Both the position numbers and the translations under genes were made by a program. A stretch of 64,000 nucleotides of DNA, taken from HXMU1420-2 sp034670145 (GTDB lineage Bacteria > Pseudomonadota > Alphaproteobacteria > Rhodobacterales > Rhodobacteraceae). This document shows, piece by piece, positions 8,211-16,771 of this stretch. Position 1 is the stretch's first letter, and each line of letters opens with the position of its first letter. The notes below the pieces were generated by a model. It worked only from the letters and a program-made list of their open reading frames with translations, did not search any database and was not told the origin of the DNA. Location: NCBI GenBank assembly GCA_034670145.1, contig JAXMOA010000014.1, positions 62,001 to 126,000 of the forward strand. The letters run 5' to 3'.

Positions 8211-9083
8211 ATGATGACCATTGCCATCACAGGGGCCAGCGGACAGTTGGGCCGGATTGCCATTGAAAACCTGAAAACCCGGGTTGCGCCGGAGGGTATC
8301 GTGGCCCTGGCCCGATCACCGGAGAAGGTGCAGGATCTGGGCGTGACGGCCCGGGCGTTTGACTATCGCAAACCTGCGGAGCTGGCGGCTGCGCTTGCGG
8401 GGGTCGAGGTTTTGGGGCTGATCTCGTCCAGTGATTTTGACGATCGTCCGGGCCAGCATGGGGCGGTGATCGCGGCGGCGAAAGAGGCGGGCGTGCGGCG
8501 GATCGTTTATACCTCGATCTTGCGGGCTGACAGTTCGCCGATGGTGGTGGCGGTGGATCACAAGGTGACAGAGGCGGCGATCAAGCAGTCCGGGTTGGCC
8601 TATACGATGCTGCGCAATGGCTGGTACACGGAGAATTGGACCGGAGCGATCCCGGGTGCCCTGGCGGGCGGGGCTTACATTGGCTGCGCAGGTACTGCAC
8701 AGGTGGCGCCAGCGACGCGGCAGGATTATGGCGAGGCTCTGGCGGCGGTTCTGGCGGGTGATGGCCATGAGAACCAGACCTATGAGCTGGCGGGGGCGCC
8801 GTTTACGCTGGCGGAATTGGCGGCCGAGATTTCTGCGCAAACCGGTCAGGCGTTGCCCTATAACAATTTGCCGCAAGAGGCCTATCAGGAGATCCTGAGC
8901 GGGTTTGGTTTGCCCGAGGGGTTGAGCCTGATGATCGCGGATGCGGATGCACAGGCGGCAGAGGGCTGGTTGTTTGATGACAGTGGCGATTTGGACAGGT
9001 TGATCGGCCGTCCGGCAACGCCCATGGCGGCGGCTGTTGCGGCGATGCTGGCGAGCCTGCCGGCGCAGGCAGAAGCGTCTTGA
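8211..9083 (+). CDS. NAD(P)H-binding oxidoreductase, QorB/NmrA-like
   Basis: The 290-residue atypical short-chain dehydrogenase has a Rossmann motif at the start (ITGASGQLGRIAIENL) and the family segments RIVYTSIL and LRNGWYTEN. QorB-type enzymes reduce quinones with NADPH. Its divergent partner is an HxlR regulator, as in the E. coli ytfGH pair. Lying between pobA and pca genes, it may detoxify quinones formed from catechol-type intermediates, which is inference. Confidence 0.85.
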   Translation: MMTIAITGASGQLGRIAIENLKTRVAPEGIVALARSPEKVQDLGVTARAFDYRKPAELAAALAGVEVLGLISSSDFDDRPGQHGAVIAAAKEAGVRRIVYTSILRADSSPMVVAVDHKVTEAAIKQSGLAYTMLRNGWYTENWTGAIPGALAGGAYIGCAGTAQVAPATRQDYGEALAAVLAGDGHENQTYELAGAPFTLAELAAEISAQTGQALPYNNLPQEAYQEILSGFGLPEGLSLMIADADAQAAEGWLFDDSGDLDRLIGRPATPMAAAVAAMLASLPAQAEAS

Positions 9084-9190
9084 GGCGCGATGGGGTTGGG
9101 GCTGTTCTGGCCCTGACCCCTTTTGGGAATGCGGTTGTTTTGACGGCGTTTGAACCGTAACAGATTGGCGGACTTGAGGGAGGACGGTAC

Positions 9191-10456
9191 ATGACGGACA
9201 AAACAGTGATTATTGCCGGTGGCGGCATTGGCGGCCTGGCTTTGGCGTTGACGCTGCATCAGATTGGTGTGCCGTTTGTGGTCTGTGAATCCGCGCGCGA
9301 GATGAAGCCGTTGGGGGTTGGGATCAACCTGCAACCCAATGCGGTGCGCGAGCTGTTTGATCTGGGGATCGGGGCGGATGATCTGGATGCTGTTGGGGTG
9401 CCGGCGCTGGAATGGGCGCTGGTGGGGCTGAACGGCAAAGAGGTCTATTCGGAGAGCCGTGGACTGGAGGCCGGGTACAACTGGCCGCAATATGCGGCGC
9501 ATCGCGGGCAATTGCATATGTTGTTGTACAACCGCGTGATCGAGCGGGCTGGTGCGGATGCTGTCCGGCTGGGCGCGCGGGTCAGCGGGTGGCGGAGCGA
9601 TGGCGATCAGGTTGTGGTGACGGTTGATCAGGCCGAGGGCGGTCAGGTTGAGCTGCGCGGTGCCCTGCTGATCGGAGCGGATGGCATCCACTCGGCCGTG
9701 CGGGCGCAGATGCACCCGGATCAGCCGCCGATCCATTGGGGCGGTGCGGTGATGTGGCGGGGCACGGTCCGGGCCAAGCCGCTGCGGACGACCTCTTCTT
9801 TTGTCGGGTTGGGCACGCATCGGCATCGGATGGTGATTTATCCGATCTCTTACCCGGATGAGGATGGTCTGGCGCTGATCAACTGGATTGCCGAGATGAC
9901 GCTGGACAGCGAGGCAGGCTGGCAGCAGGACGGTTGGTTCCGGCAGGTGGCCATCGAAGAGTTTGCGCATCATTTCGAGGATTTCCGCTATGATTGGCTG
10001 AATGTGCCCGAGATGTTGCGGGAGGCGGATTGTGCCTTTGAGAACCCGATGATTGACCGCGATCCGATTGCGACCTGGGTCGATGGTCGGGTTGGGCTGA
10101 TGGGGGATGCGGCGCATGCGATGTATCCCACCGGGTCGAACGGGGCGAGTCAGGCGATTGTGGATGCCCGGGTTCTGGGTGCCAAATTGCTGGAGCACGG
10201 GCTGACCCCGGCGGCGTTGAGCGCCTATGACGCGCAGTTGTGCGAGCCGATTTCGCAATTGGTGTTGCGCAATCGTGGGGCGGGCCCGTTTGGGTTGCTG
10301 ACGCTGCTGGACGAGCGCTGTGGCGGGGTGTTTGACGATATCGAAGATGTCATTCCGGCGTCTGAGCGGGCGGAGTTCATGGCGCGTTACAAGGCGGCGG
10401 CTGGCTTTGCGATTGAGCAGTTGAACGCGGCTGCGCCGACGATTGCGCTGGAGTAG
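9191..10456 (+). CDS. FAD-dependent monooxygenase (aromatic hydroxylase family)
   Basis: The 421-residue flavoprotein has the Rossmann motif VIIAGGGIGGLALALTL, the mid-sequence DG motif (LIGADGIHSAVRAQM) and the GD motif (VGLMGDAAHAMYPTGSNGAS). These define the single-component class A monooxygenases such as salicylate or 3-hydroxybenzoate 6-hydroxylase. GAGGGAGGAC precedes the ATG. It stands alone between the QorB-like gene and the IclR gene, which is convergent with it. The substrate is not determinable, but a hydroxylated aromatic acid is most likely. Confidence 0.85.
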   Translation: MTDKTVIIAGGGIGGLALALTLHQIGVPFVVCESAREMKPLGVGINLQPNAVRELFDLGIGADDLDAVGVPALEWALVGLNGKEVYSESRGLEAGYNWPQYAAHRGQLHMLLYNRVIERAGADAVRLGARVSGWRSDGDQVVVTVDQAEGGQVELRGALLIGADGIHSAVRAQMHPDQPPIHWGGAVMWRGTVRAKPLRTTSSFVGLGTHRHRMVIYPISYPDEDGLALINWIAEMTLDSEAGWQQDGWFRQVAIEEFAHHFEDFRYDWLNVPEMLREADCAFENPMIDRDPIATWVDGRVGLMGDAAHAMYPTGSNGASQAIVDARVLGAKLLEHGLTPAALSAYDAQLCEPISQLVLRNRGAGPFGLLTLLDERCGGVFDDIEDVIPASERAEFMARYKAAAGFAIEQLNAAAPTIALE

Positions 10457-10482
10457 GGCGCTCTGACACAGGGCGGCGGCGC

Positions 10483-11262
10483 TTACAGGTGGCGTTGCAG
10501 GCCCTCTTGGGTCTTTTGCAGATCGGGCAGGTAGAGCGTCAGCAGATCGTCCGCAGTGTTCTGGACCGCGGCCATGCCGGTGTTGAGGGCGGCGATCACC
10601 TCTCCTTTGCTGTCAAACAGGGGAACGGCGAGCGAGCGCAGGCCGATTTCGATTTCCTGATCGACGAGGGCATAGCCATCGCGGGCCACCTGGCGCAGCA
10701 GGGCCATGATCTCGGCCGGGTCGGTGCGGCTGTGCGGGGTGCGTGGGGTGAGGTCGGAGGATGTGACGATTTCCCGGGCCTGATCCGGGGGCAGCGCGGC
10801 GAGCAGCACGCGGCCCAGCGAGGTGCAATGCGCGGGCAGGCGGGATCCGGGCATGAGCCCGATGGACATGACCCGGCGCTGGGCGGCGCGGGCGACATAG
10901 ACGATCTCGGTTCCGTCGAGCAAGGCGACCGAGCAGGATTGCCCGATCCGCGCTGTCAGATGGTCGAGCCAGGGTTGCACGATTTGCGGCAGGGGCAGGG
11001 ACTGGATGACGCCGGTGCCCAACCGGAGGGCACGCGGGGCGAGGCGGAAGTATTTGCCGTCGTAATCTGCGTAGCCTTCGTCATGCAGGGTCAGCAGGCA
11101 GCGGCGGGCGGTGGCGCGGTCCAGCCCGGTGGCGGCGGCGGCCTGGGCGATCGACAGGCGCGGATGGGTGGCGTTGAACGCTTCGAGTATGCGCAGGCCT
11201 TTGGTCAGGGCGCCGATGTGGTCCGGCGATTTGTTCACGATGTGCACCCGATTGTTCGTCAT
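10483..11262 (-). CDS. IclR family regulator (PcaR-like)
   Basis: The 259-residue protein has an N-terminal winged helix (ALTKGLRILEAFNATHPRLS, then AATGLDRATARRCLLTL) and an IclR effector domain. The frame is open to 11406, but the ATG at 11262 gives the length normal for PcaR/PobR/PcaU proteins. It is divergent from pcaIJF, and in this subfamily the effector is beta-ketoadipate or protocatechuate. Control of pcaIJF is inferred from position and family. A TAC/GTA inverted repeat lies directly before the start. Confidence 0.85.
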   Translation of the reverse strand: MTNNRVHIVNKSPDHIGALTKGLRILEAFNATHPRLSIAQAAAATGLDRATARRCLLTLHDEGYADYDGKYFRLAPRALRLGTGVIQSLPLPQIVQPWLDHLTARIGQSCSVALLDGTEIVYVARAAQRRVMSIGLMPGSRLPAHCTSLGRVLLAALPPDQAREIVTSSDLTPRTPHSRTDPAEIMALLRQVARDGYALVDQEIEIGLRSLAVPLFDSKGEVIAALNTGMAAVQNTADDLLTLYLPDLQKTQEGLQRHL

Positions 11263-11265
11263 CCG

Positions 11266-11278
11266 TACAAATATCGTA
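11266..11278. promoter_or_regulatory. Short inverted repeat between the IclR gene and pcaI
   Basis: TACAAATATCGTA has matching outer triplets around an AT-rich centre and is followed by a near repeat, TATATCGCAC. It lies 4 bp from the IclR start and about 85 bp before pcaI. Such AT-rich palindromes are common IclR targets, so it is a candidate operator for both directions. Confidence 0.3.
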
Positions 11279-11362
11279 TATCGCACAAAGTGGCTGGCGG
11301 CAATTCGTTCAGGCGGGCTACATGTGCGGGTGGGCGCAGGCCCCGGAGAGAGGAGACCCAAT

Positions 11363-12085
11363 ATGGATAAGACGCTGAGCAGTCTGGCGGATGCCGTGGC
11401 TGACATTGCGGACGGAGATGTTCTGATGATTGGCGGATTCGGTGGATCCGGCGCGCCGATCGAGCTGATCCATGCGCTGATCGACCGCTATCGGGCAACC
11501 GGCAGCCCCGGGAATCTGACGGTGGTCAACAACAATGCAGGGAATGGCAAGATCGGCATCGCCGCGATGATTGACGCGGGCATGGTGAGCAAGATGATCT
11601 GCTCTTTCCCCAAGACCTCGGATCCGCGCGCCTTTACCGACAAATACATGGCGGGTGAGATCGTTTTGGAGTTGGTTCCGCAGGGCACATTGGCGGAACG
11701 GATTCGCGCGGCGGGGGCTGGTATTCCGGCGTTTTTCACGCCGACGAGCTATGGCACCGAATTGGCCGTGGGCAAGCAGATTCAGGAGTTTGACGGGCGC
11801 CCCTATGTGCTGGAGCGTTGGTTGAAGGCGGATTTTGCGCTGGTCAAAGGGCAGGTGGCTGACACCCATGGCAACCTGACCTATCGGCTGGCGGCGCGGA
11901 ACTTCAATCCGTTGATGTGTATGGCTGCGGATCGGGTTGTGGCGCAGGTGAGCCAGGTGGTGGCGCCGGGTGGCATCGCGCCCGAGCAGGTGGTGACGCC
12001 GGGTTTGTTTGTGGATGGTGTCATTGAGGTGGCGGATGCCCGGCAGGAAGAGGCGCTGATCCGCGCCGGGGAGGAATACGCATGA
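11363..12085 (+). CDS. pcaI: 3-oxoadipate CoA-transferase subunit A
   Basis: The 240-residue alpha subunit of the transferase moves CoA from succinyl-CoA to beta-ketoadipate. It shows the family segments MIGGFGGSGAPIELI, NNNAGNGKIG and the C-terminal NPLMCMAADRVV. The ATG at 11363 follows AGAGGAGACC and is chosen over earlier in-frame starts. It overlaps pcaJ by four bases (ATGA), indicating translational coupling, and begins the pcaIJF operon. Confidence 0.93.
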   Translation: MDKTLSSLADAVADIADGDVLMIGGFGGSGAPIELIHALIDRYRATGSPGNLTVVNNNAGNGKIGIAAMIDAGMVSKMICSFPKTSDPRAFTDKYMAGEIVLELVPQGTLAERIRAAGAGIPAFFTPTSYGTELAVGKQIQEFDGRPYVLERWLKADFALVKGQVADTHGNLTYRLAARNFNPLMCMAADRVVAQVSQVVAPGGIAPEQVVTPGLFVDGVIEVADARQEEALIRAGEEYA

Positions 12086-12759
12086 GCTGGACCAAGTTGA
12101 GCACGGCGCAGATCGCCTGGCGCGCGGCGCAGGATATTGCGGATGGCGCCTATGTGAATCTGGGCATCGGGTTTCCTGAGAAGATCGCCAAGTTTCAGCC
12201 CGAGGGGCGCCACATCACCTATCACACGGAAAACGGTGTGTTGGGGTTTGGGGCGGCTCCGGCGGCGGGCGATGAGGACTGGGATCTGATCAATGCGGGG
12301 AAAAAGGCGATTACGCTGAACCCCGGCGCGTCTATCTTTCACCATGCGGACAGTTTTGCGATGGTGCGGGGCGGGCATCTGGATCTGGCGGTTCTGGGCG
12401 CGTTGCAGGTGGCTGAAAACGGCGATCTGGCGAATTGGCGGGTCGGCTCCAAAGGGGTGCCCGCAGTGGGCGGTGCGATGGATCTGGTGCATGGAGCCAA
12501 GCGCGTGGCCGTTGTGACCGAGCATGTGACCAAGGACGGCAAGCCGAAACTGGTGGAGCGTTGCAGCTTTCCTTTGACCGGGGTTGGGTGCATTACAAGG
12601 GTCTATACCTCGCTTGCGGTGGTGGATATCGAGGCGGGGCGGTTCGTATTGCGCGAGAAACTGGCCGACATGGCAATGGATGAATTGCAGGCGCTGACTG
12701 GGGCTCGTCTGCATGTTGACGGCCAGGTTGGGGATCTGATTGTACCAGAGGTGGACTGA
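12082..12759 (+). CDS. pcaJ: 3-oxoadipate CoA-transferase subunit B
   Basis: The 225-residue beta subunit carries the catalytic glutamate at position 50 in HTENGVLGFG, which forms the covalent CoA intermediate. NLGIGFPEKIA, NPGASIFHHADSFAM and CITRVYTSLAVVDIE match the family. It overlaps pcaI by four bases and its stop shares one base with the pcaF start, so the three proteins are made together for the penultimate and last steps of aromatic ring catabolism to succinyl-CoA and acetyl-CoA. Confidence 0.94.
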   Translation: MSWTKLSTAQIAWRAAQDIADGAYVNLGIGFPEKIAKFQPEGRHITYHTENGVLGFGAAPAAGDEDWDLINAGKKAITLNPGASIFHHADSFAMVRGGHLDLAVLGALQVAENGDLANWRVGSKGVPAVGGAMDLVHGAKRVAVVTEHVTKDGKPKLVERCSFPLTGVGCITRVYTSLAVVDIEAGRFVLREKLADMAMDELQALTGARLHVDGQVGDLIVPEVD

Positions 12760-13958
12760 TGACTGACGTATTTATCTGCGATTATATTCGCACTCCGATT
12801 GGGCGGTTTGGCGGGGGGTTGGCCTCGGTTCGGGCTGATGATCTGGGGGCGGTTCCGTTGCGGGCCCTGGCCGAGCGGAACGCGGGCCTGGATCTGGGCG
12901 CGGTGGAAGAGGTGATTTTCGGCTGCGCCAATCAGGCGGGCGAGGACAACCGGAATGTCGCGCGGATGTCTTTGCTGTTGGCGGGGTATCCCGAAAGCGT
13001 GCCGGGCTCGACCATCAACCGGCTGTGTGGGTCGGGCATGGATGCAATCATCAGCGCTGCGCGGACGATCAAGGCGGGTGAGGCCGATTTGATTGTTGCG
13101 GGCGGGGTTGAGAGCATGACGCGCGCGCCTTTCGTGATGCCAAAGGCAGGGGCGGCGTTTTCGCGCGCGGCCGAGATTTACGACACGACGATTGGCTGGC
13201 GGTTTGTGAACGCGTTGATGAAGGCGCAGCATGGCGTCGATTCGATGCCTGAGACGGCCGAGAATGTGGCGGAGGATTTCAACATCAACCGCGACGATCA
13301 GGATGCCTTTGCCCTGCGCAGTCAGCAAAAGGCAGGCGTGGCGCAGGCCAGCGGCCGTCTGGCGCGCGAAATCACACCGGTGAGCATCCCGCAGCGTCGG
13401 GGCGATCCCAAGGTGGTGGAGGCTGACGAGCATTTGCGCCCGCAGACAACTGCGGCGGATCTGGCCAAGCTCAAGACCTTTGTCAAAGCGGATGGGACAG
13501 TGACGGCGGGCAATGCCTCGGGGGTGAATGATGGCGCGGCGGCGTTGATCATCGCGTCTGAGGCCGCGGTCAAGGCCCATGGTTTGACGCCGATTGCCCG
13601 GGTTCTGGGTGGGGCGACGGCGGGTGTGCCGCCGCGGATCATGGGGATCGGGCCTGCGCCTGCCTCCAAAAAGCTGATGGCCCGGTTGGGGCTGACGGTG
13701 GATGATTTTGCGGTGATCGAGCTGAACGAAGCCTTTGCGTCCCAGGGGTTGGCGACGCTGCGGGATCTGGGTGTGGCGGATGATGATGCGCGGGTGAACC
13801 CGAATGGCGGAGCGATTTCGCTGGGTCATCCGCTGGGCATGTCTGGTGCCCGGATCACGGGCACGGCGGCGCTGGAGTTGAAATCCGGCGAACGGTCGCT
13901 GTCGACCATGTGTATCGGTGTCGGGCAGGGGATTGCCGTGGCGCTGGAAGCGGTCTGA
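12759..13958 (+). CDS. pcaF: 3-oxoadipyl-CoA thiolase
   Basis: The 399-residue thiolase cleaves beta-ketoadipyl-CoA to succinyl-CoA and acetyl-CoA. The nucleophile is Cys90 (NRLCGSGMDAI), with His357 (LGHPLGMSGAR) and the second Cys385 (MCIGVGQG). The start codon overlaps the pcaJ stop (TGATG). Its stop codon lies inside a perfect ten-base-pair hairpin. Context with pcaIJ makes PcaF the best name over a general acetyl-CoA acetyltransferase. Confidence 0.93.
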   Translation: MTDVFICDYIRTPIGRFGGGLASVRADDLGAVPLRALAERNAGLDLGAVEEVIFGCANQAGEDNRNVARMSLLLAGYPESVPGSTINRLCGSGMDAIISAARTIKAGEADLIVAGGVESMTRAPFVMPKAGAAFSRAAEIYDTTIGWRFVNALMKAQHGVDSMPETAENVAEDFNINRDDQDAFALRSQQKAGVAQASGRLAREITPVSIPQRRGDPKVVEADEHLRPQTTAADLAKLKTFVKADGTVTAGNASGVNDGAAALIIASEAAVKAHGLTPIARVLGGATAGVPPRIMGIGPAPASKKLMARLGLTVDDFAVIELNEAFASQGLATLRDLGVADDDARVNPNGGAISLGHPLGMSGARITGTAALELKSGERSLSTMCIGVGQGIAVALEAV

Positions 13959-13973
13959 TCGCGGATCAGACCG
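13951..13973. terminator. Hairpin over the pcaF stop codon
   Basis: CGGTCTGATC and GATCAGACCG pair perfectly across a three-base loop. The left arm contains the pcaF stop codon. There is no T-run on either side, so it is not a classic intrinsic terminator. It may protect the 3' end or act with Rho, and separates pcaF from the convergent LysR gene. Confidence 0.4.
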
Positions 13974-13999
13974 GTGCAAAAATTGCAGCGGGGCGCCTG

Positions 14000-14911
14000 T
14001 CAGCGCCCTGGTGCCATGCGGATCAGCCAATCGCGAAACTCTGCCGCCAGCTGATCCAGCGCGTGGCTGGAGGGCCAGAGCAGGTAATAGCCCAGGTCGG
14101 TGCGGACCTTGTCCGAGACCGGGCGCACCAGATGCCCGGCGGCCAGGTCGCTGTCGATCAGGTGGCGCCATCCCAGGGCGATGCCGCGCCCGGCCTTGGC
14201 CTCTTGAATGATCAGCGGATATGAGTTGATGCGCAGGGGTTCGCGTTTGATCCGTTCGTGCACCCCCACCGCGCTGAGCCAGCCCCGCCAGTTCATCCAG
14301 TCCCAGTGCAGGTCATCCAGTTCGAGCAGGGGATGTTCGGGCAGGTGGTCCGGGCTGAACACGGGCGGGTTGTCCATCAGGTAGGAGGGGGCGCAGACGG
14401 GAAAGACCTCTTCCGAGAACAGCAGGGCGGAATCGTGGCCGGGCCAGGTGCCGTCTCCGTGGAGAATGGCGAGCTCGATATCGTCGCTGAGGCATTCGGA
14501 ATCCTTGTCGGAGGCGACCACCCGGATCGACAGTTCCTGATCCGCCTGATCGCGGAAGCGCGACAGGTGGGGCATCAGCCACAGGGTGGCAATGGATTGG
14601 TCGGCGCCGATGCTGAGCCGGTCGCCGCTGGTGCGTTCGCGGATGTCTTCGCTGGCGAGGGCGATCTGGCGCAGGGCCGGTGCTGCGGCGTGTTGGAGGG
14701 AGCGTCCGGCGGCGGTGAGTTGCACGCGGCGATTGGCGCGCACGAAGAGCGGCGTGCCCAGGTGGTCTTCGAGTTGCCGGATGCGTTGGCTGACGGCGGC
14801 CTGCGAGAGGGCGAGTTCCTGGGCTGCGCGGGTGAAGCTGCCATGTCGGGAGGCGGCCTCGAAAGCGACCAGCGGGTCGAGGGGCGGGAGAGAGCGACGT
14901 AGATAATCCAT
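14000..14911 (-). CDS. LysR family regulator (GcvA-like)
   Basis: The 303-residue LysR protein has an N-terminal helix-turn-helix (FEAASRHGSFTRAAQELALSQAAVSQRI, residues about 18-45) and a substrate-binding domain. The sequence LPPLDPLVAFEAA at the start is typical of the GcvA group. It is divergent from the Rieske oxygenase gene with a 96-bp gap, so it probably activates that gene in response to its substrate. This role is inferred from arrangement. Confidence 0.85.
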   Translation of the reverse strand: MDYLRRSLPPLDPLVAFEAASRHGSFTRAAQELALSQAAVSQRIRQLEDHLGTPLFVRANRRVQLTAAGRSLQHAAAPALRQIALASEDIRERTSGDRLSIGADQSIATLWLMPHLSRFRDQADQELSIRVVASDKDSECLSDDIELAILHGDGTWPGHDSALLFSEEVFPVCAPSYLMDNPPVFSPDHLPEHPLLELDDLHWDWMNWRGWLSAVGVHERIKREPLRINSYPLIIQEAKAGRGIALGWRHLIDSDLAAGHLVRPVSDKVRTDLGYYLLWPSSHALDQLAAEFRDWLIRMAPGR

Positions 14912-15007
14912 AAGGCGTGGTAATGCGGTTGCATTGGAAATTGAAGTTTTTCAGGTGCGACATGATGGGATACATTCGCGTCAGCGAAGAATGAACCGGA
15001 GGTTGCC

Positions 15008-16156
15008 ATGACTGTTCCCCCTCGTACATCTGTCAGCCCACCGGCGGACCGGCCCTTTCGGGCGGATCCCAAGCAGTCGTTCACCCTGCCGGCGCGGCAT
15101 TATACAGAAATGGCGACCTTTGAGGCCGAGAAGCAGGCGATATTCTATCGCAGCTGGCACTATGCGGGGCATGTGAGTCAGGTGGCCGATCCTGGCATGT
15201 TTCTGACCACGTCCATTCATCAGCAGAATGTGTTTGTGGCGCGGGGCCGGGATGGTGTGTTGCGGGCGTTTTACAATGTCTGTGCCCATCGCGGGCATGA
15301 GTTGTTGAGTGGGGCGGGCAAGAAGAATGTGATCACCTGCCCGTATCATGCCTGGGCGTTTGATTTTGACGGGCGGCTGGTGTCTGCGCGCAACTCTGAG
15401 AATGTGACAGGGTTCGACAAATGTGATTTTGCGTTGAAACCCGTTCGGGTGGAGGTGTTCTGTGGGTTGGTGTTGATCAACCTGGATCCGGAGGCGGCGC
15501 CGTTTACGGAGACCTTTGCCGGGCTGGAGGAGGAGATCCGCCAATATCTGCCGCGGGCGGATGAGTTGGGGTTTGCGCAGCGCGATACCTATCATGTGGC
15601 GGCAAACTGGAAGGTGTTGGTCGACAACTTTCTGGAGTGTTACCACTGTGCCCCGGCGCATCACGATTTTGTCGATCTGGTCGATATGGAGTCCTATCGC
15701 ACGATCACGCACAAGGCTTATTCGGCGCAATGCGCGGCGGCGCCGCGGACGACCCGGTCCAAGGCGTTCGAGTTTGAAGTGGGAGATGTGGATTTTGGCT
15801 ATGCCGGGTTTTTTGTCTGGCCGAACTTTACGATCTGGATTTATCCCGGTGAGCCCAACATGAGCGTGTTGCAGATGAACCCGGATGGGCCGGAGACCTG
15901 TCTGGAGTATCAGGATTGGTTTACATTGGGCGGGGTTGTGACACCGCAGTTGCAGAGTGCAATTGCGTATCAGAAGGATGTCTTGCAGCCCGAGGACATT
16001 GGTCTGTGTGAGAGTGTTCAGCGCGGGTTGAAGTCAATGGGCTATAATCAGGGTCGTTTCATTGTGGATGAAGGGCTGACGGAGCTGAGCGAGCATGCGG
16101 TGCATCATTTTCAGCGGATGGTGGCGCAGGCCCTGGACATCGGGTTTGATCCCTGA
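15008..16156 (+). CDS. Rieske oxygenase alpha subunit (carnitine/glycine betaine monooxygenase type)
   Basis: The 382-residue terminal oxygenase has Rieske ligands Cys92, His94, Cys111 and His114 (CAHRGHE... CPYHAW) and mononuclear iron ligands His213, His218 and probably Asp330. Glu210 in NFLECYHCAPAH takes the place of the bridging Asp of ring dioxygenases, as in the CntA/GbcA group that demethylates quaternary amines. No reductase subunit follows. A methylated-amine substrate is more likely than an aromatic ring, but this is not certain. Confidence 0.85.
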   Translation: MTVPPRTSVSPPADRPFRADPKQSFTLPARHYTEMATFEAEKQAIFYRSWHYAGHVSQVADPGMFLTTSIHQQNVFVARGRDGVLRAFYNVCAHRGHELLSGAGKKNVITCPYHAWAFDFDGRLVSARNSENVTGFDKCDFALKPVRVEVFCGLVLINLDPEAAPFTETFAGLEEEIRQYLPRADELGFAQRDTYHVAANWKVLVDNFLECYHCAPAHHDFVDLVDMESYRTITHKAYSAQCAAAPRTTRSKAFEFEVGDVDFGYAGFFVWPNFTIWIYPGEPNMSVLQMNPDGPETCLEYQDWFTLGGVVTPQLQSAIAYQKDVLQPEDIGLCESVQRGLKSMGYNQGRFIVDEGLTELSEHAVHHFQRMVAQALDIGFDP

Positions 16157-16167
16157 GCGTTGAGGAC

Positions 16168-16186
16168 GAAAATTCTGCGAATTTTC
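16168..16186. terminator. AT-rich palindrome between convergent genes
   Basis: GAAAATTC, TGC, GAATTTTC forms a perfect eight-base-pair stem with a three-base loop in the 39-bp gap between the Rieske gene and the convergent ArsR gene. It could terminate both transcripts. The core resembles short palindromes that I recall as dispersed in roseobacter genomes, but no other copy was found in this window. Confidence 0.4.
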
Positions 16187-16195
16187 TTGGGGTGG

Positions 16196-16543
16196 TCACT
16201 CGGTCAGGGGTTTGGTGTCTGGGGGTGCAAGCTCTTGTTCCAGGAACCTTTCGAAACTGTCGAGGTTCACGGGTTCAAACTGTCCGAAGCTTTGCATCCA
16301 GACGCTGGCGGCCTTCATGGCGTCCGGGTCGAGTTTGCACCATTTCACGCGGCCGCGTTTTTCCTGAGTGATGAGCCCGGCGCGGGTCAGGATTGTCAGG
16401 TGTTTCGAGATAGCGGCGAGCGACATCTGGAATGGCTCTGCGACGTCGGTGACGGCCATGTCGTCTTCGAGCAGCATCGACAGGATTGCCCGTCGGGTCG
16501 GGTCAGCGAGGGCGGCGAAGACGGTATCGAGCGGGTCAGACAT
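16196..16543 (-). CDS. ArsR/SmtB family regulator (SdpR-like)
   Basis: The 115-residue winged-helix protein reads LDTVFAALADPTRRAILSML then SLAAISKHLTILTRAGLITQEKRGR, the SdpR/ArsR subgroup signature. No cysteine metal-site motif is present in the alpha-3 region, so metal sensing is unlikely. It is probably autoregulated through the perfect palindrome 32 bp upstream. No SRPBCC partner gene, often paired with this group, is next to it. Confidence 0.85.
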   Translation of the reverse strand: MSDPLDTVFAALADPTRRAILSMLLEDDMAVTDVAEPFQMSLAAISKHLTILTRAGLITQEKRGRVKWCKLDPDAMKAASVWMQSFGQFEPVNLDSFERFLEQELAPPDTKPLTE

Positions 16544-16574
16544 ATGGGGGCTGTGCCGGTATTCGCGGAAATCG

Positions 16575-16590
16575 TCAACCGATTGGTTGA
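16575..16590. promoter_or_regulatory. ArsR-type operator palindrome
   Basis: TCAACC-GATT-GGTTGA is a perfect inverted repeat 32 bp before the ArsR start. This shape (CAACC, four bases, GGTTG) is what is expected for SdpR-like ArsR proteins, so autoregulation is likely. Confidence 0.5.
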
Positions 16591-16714
16591 ATATAGATTT
16601 TGGGTGAATTTGGGTGGATTGGCATGTGCGACGGATTGGCCTGATCTGAATGGGTTCCTATTTGTCAATGAAATTCAATGCCTTAACCTGAAATGAATAG
16701 CATTTTTTGTGGAA

Positions 16715-16743
16715 TTGACTCGGGCGGCGTGGGGCCGTAGCAC
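16715..16743 (+). promoter_or_regulatory. Possible sigma-70 promoter for the F0 operon
   Basis: TTGACT at 16715-16720 and TAGCAC at 16738-16743 are separated by 17 bases and lie about 30 bp before the atpI start. The -35 is close to consensus and the -10 is weak, as is common in alphaproteobacteria. Confidence 0.35.
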
Positions 16744-16771
16744 CGTGCCAAAGGTATGAGGTGCCCTGCCG

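Noticed and set aside
12603..14171. 522-codon minus-strand frame antisense to pcaJ and pcaF
   Set aside because: The plus-strand thiolase has all catalytic residues. The antisense product is His/Arg/Pro-rich with no family pattern.
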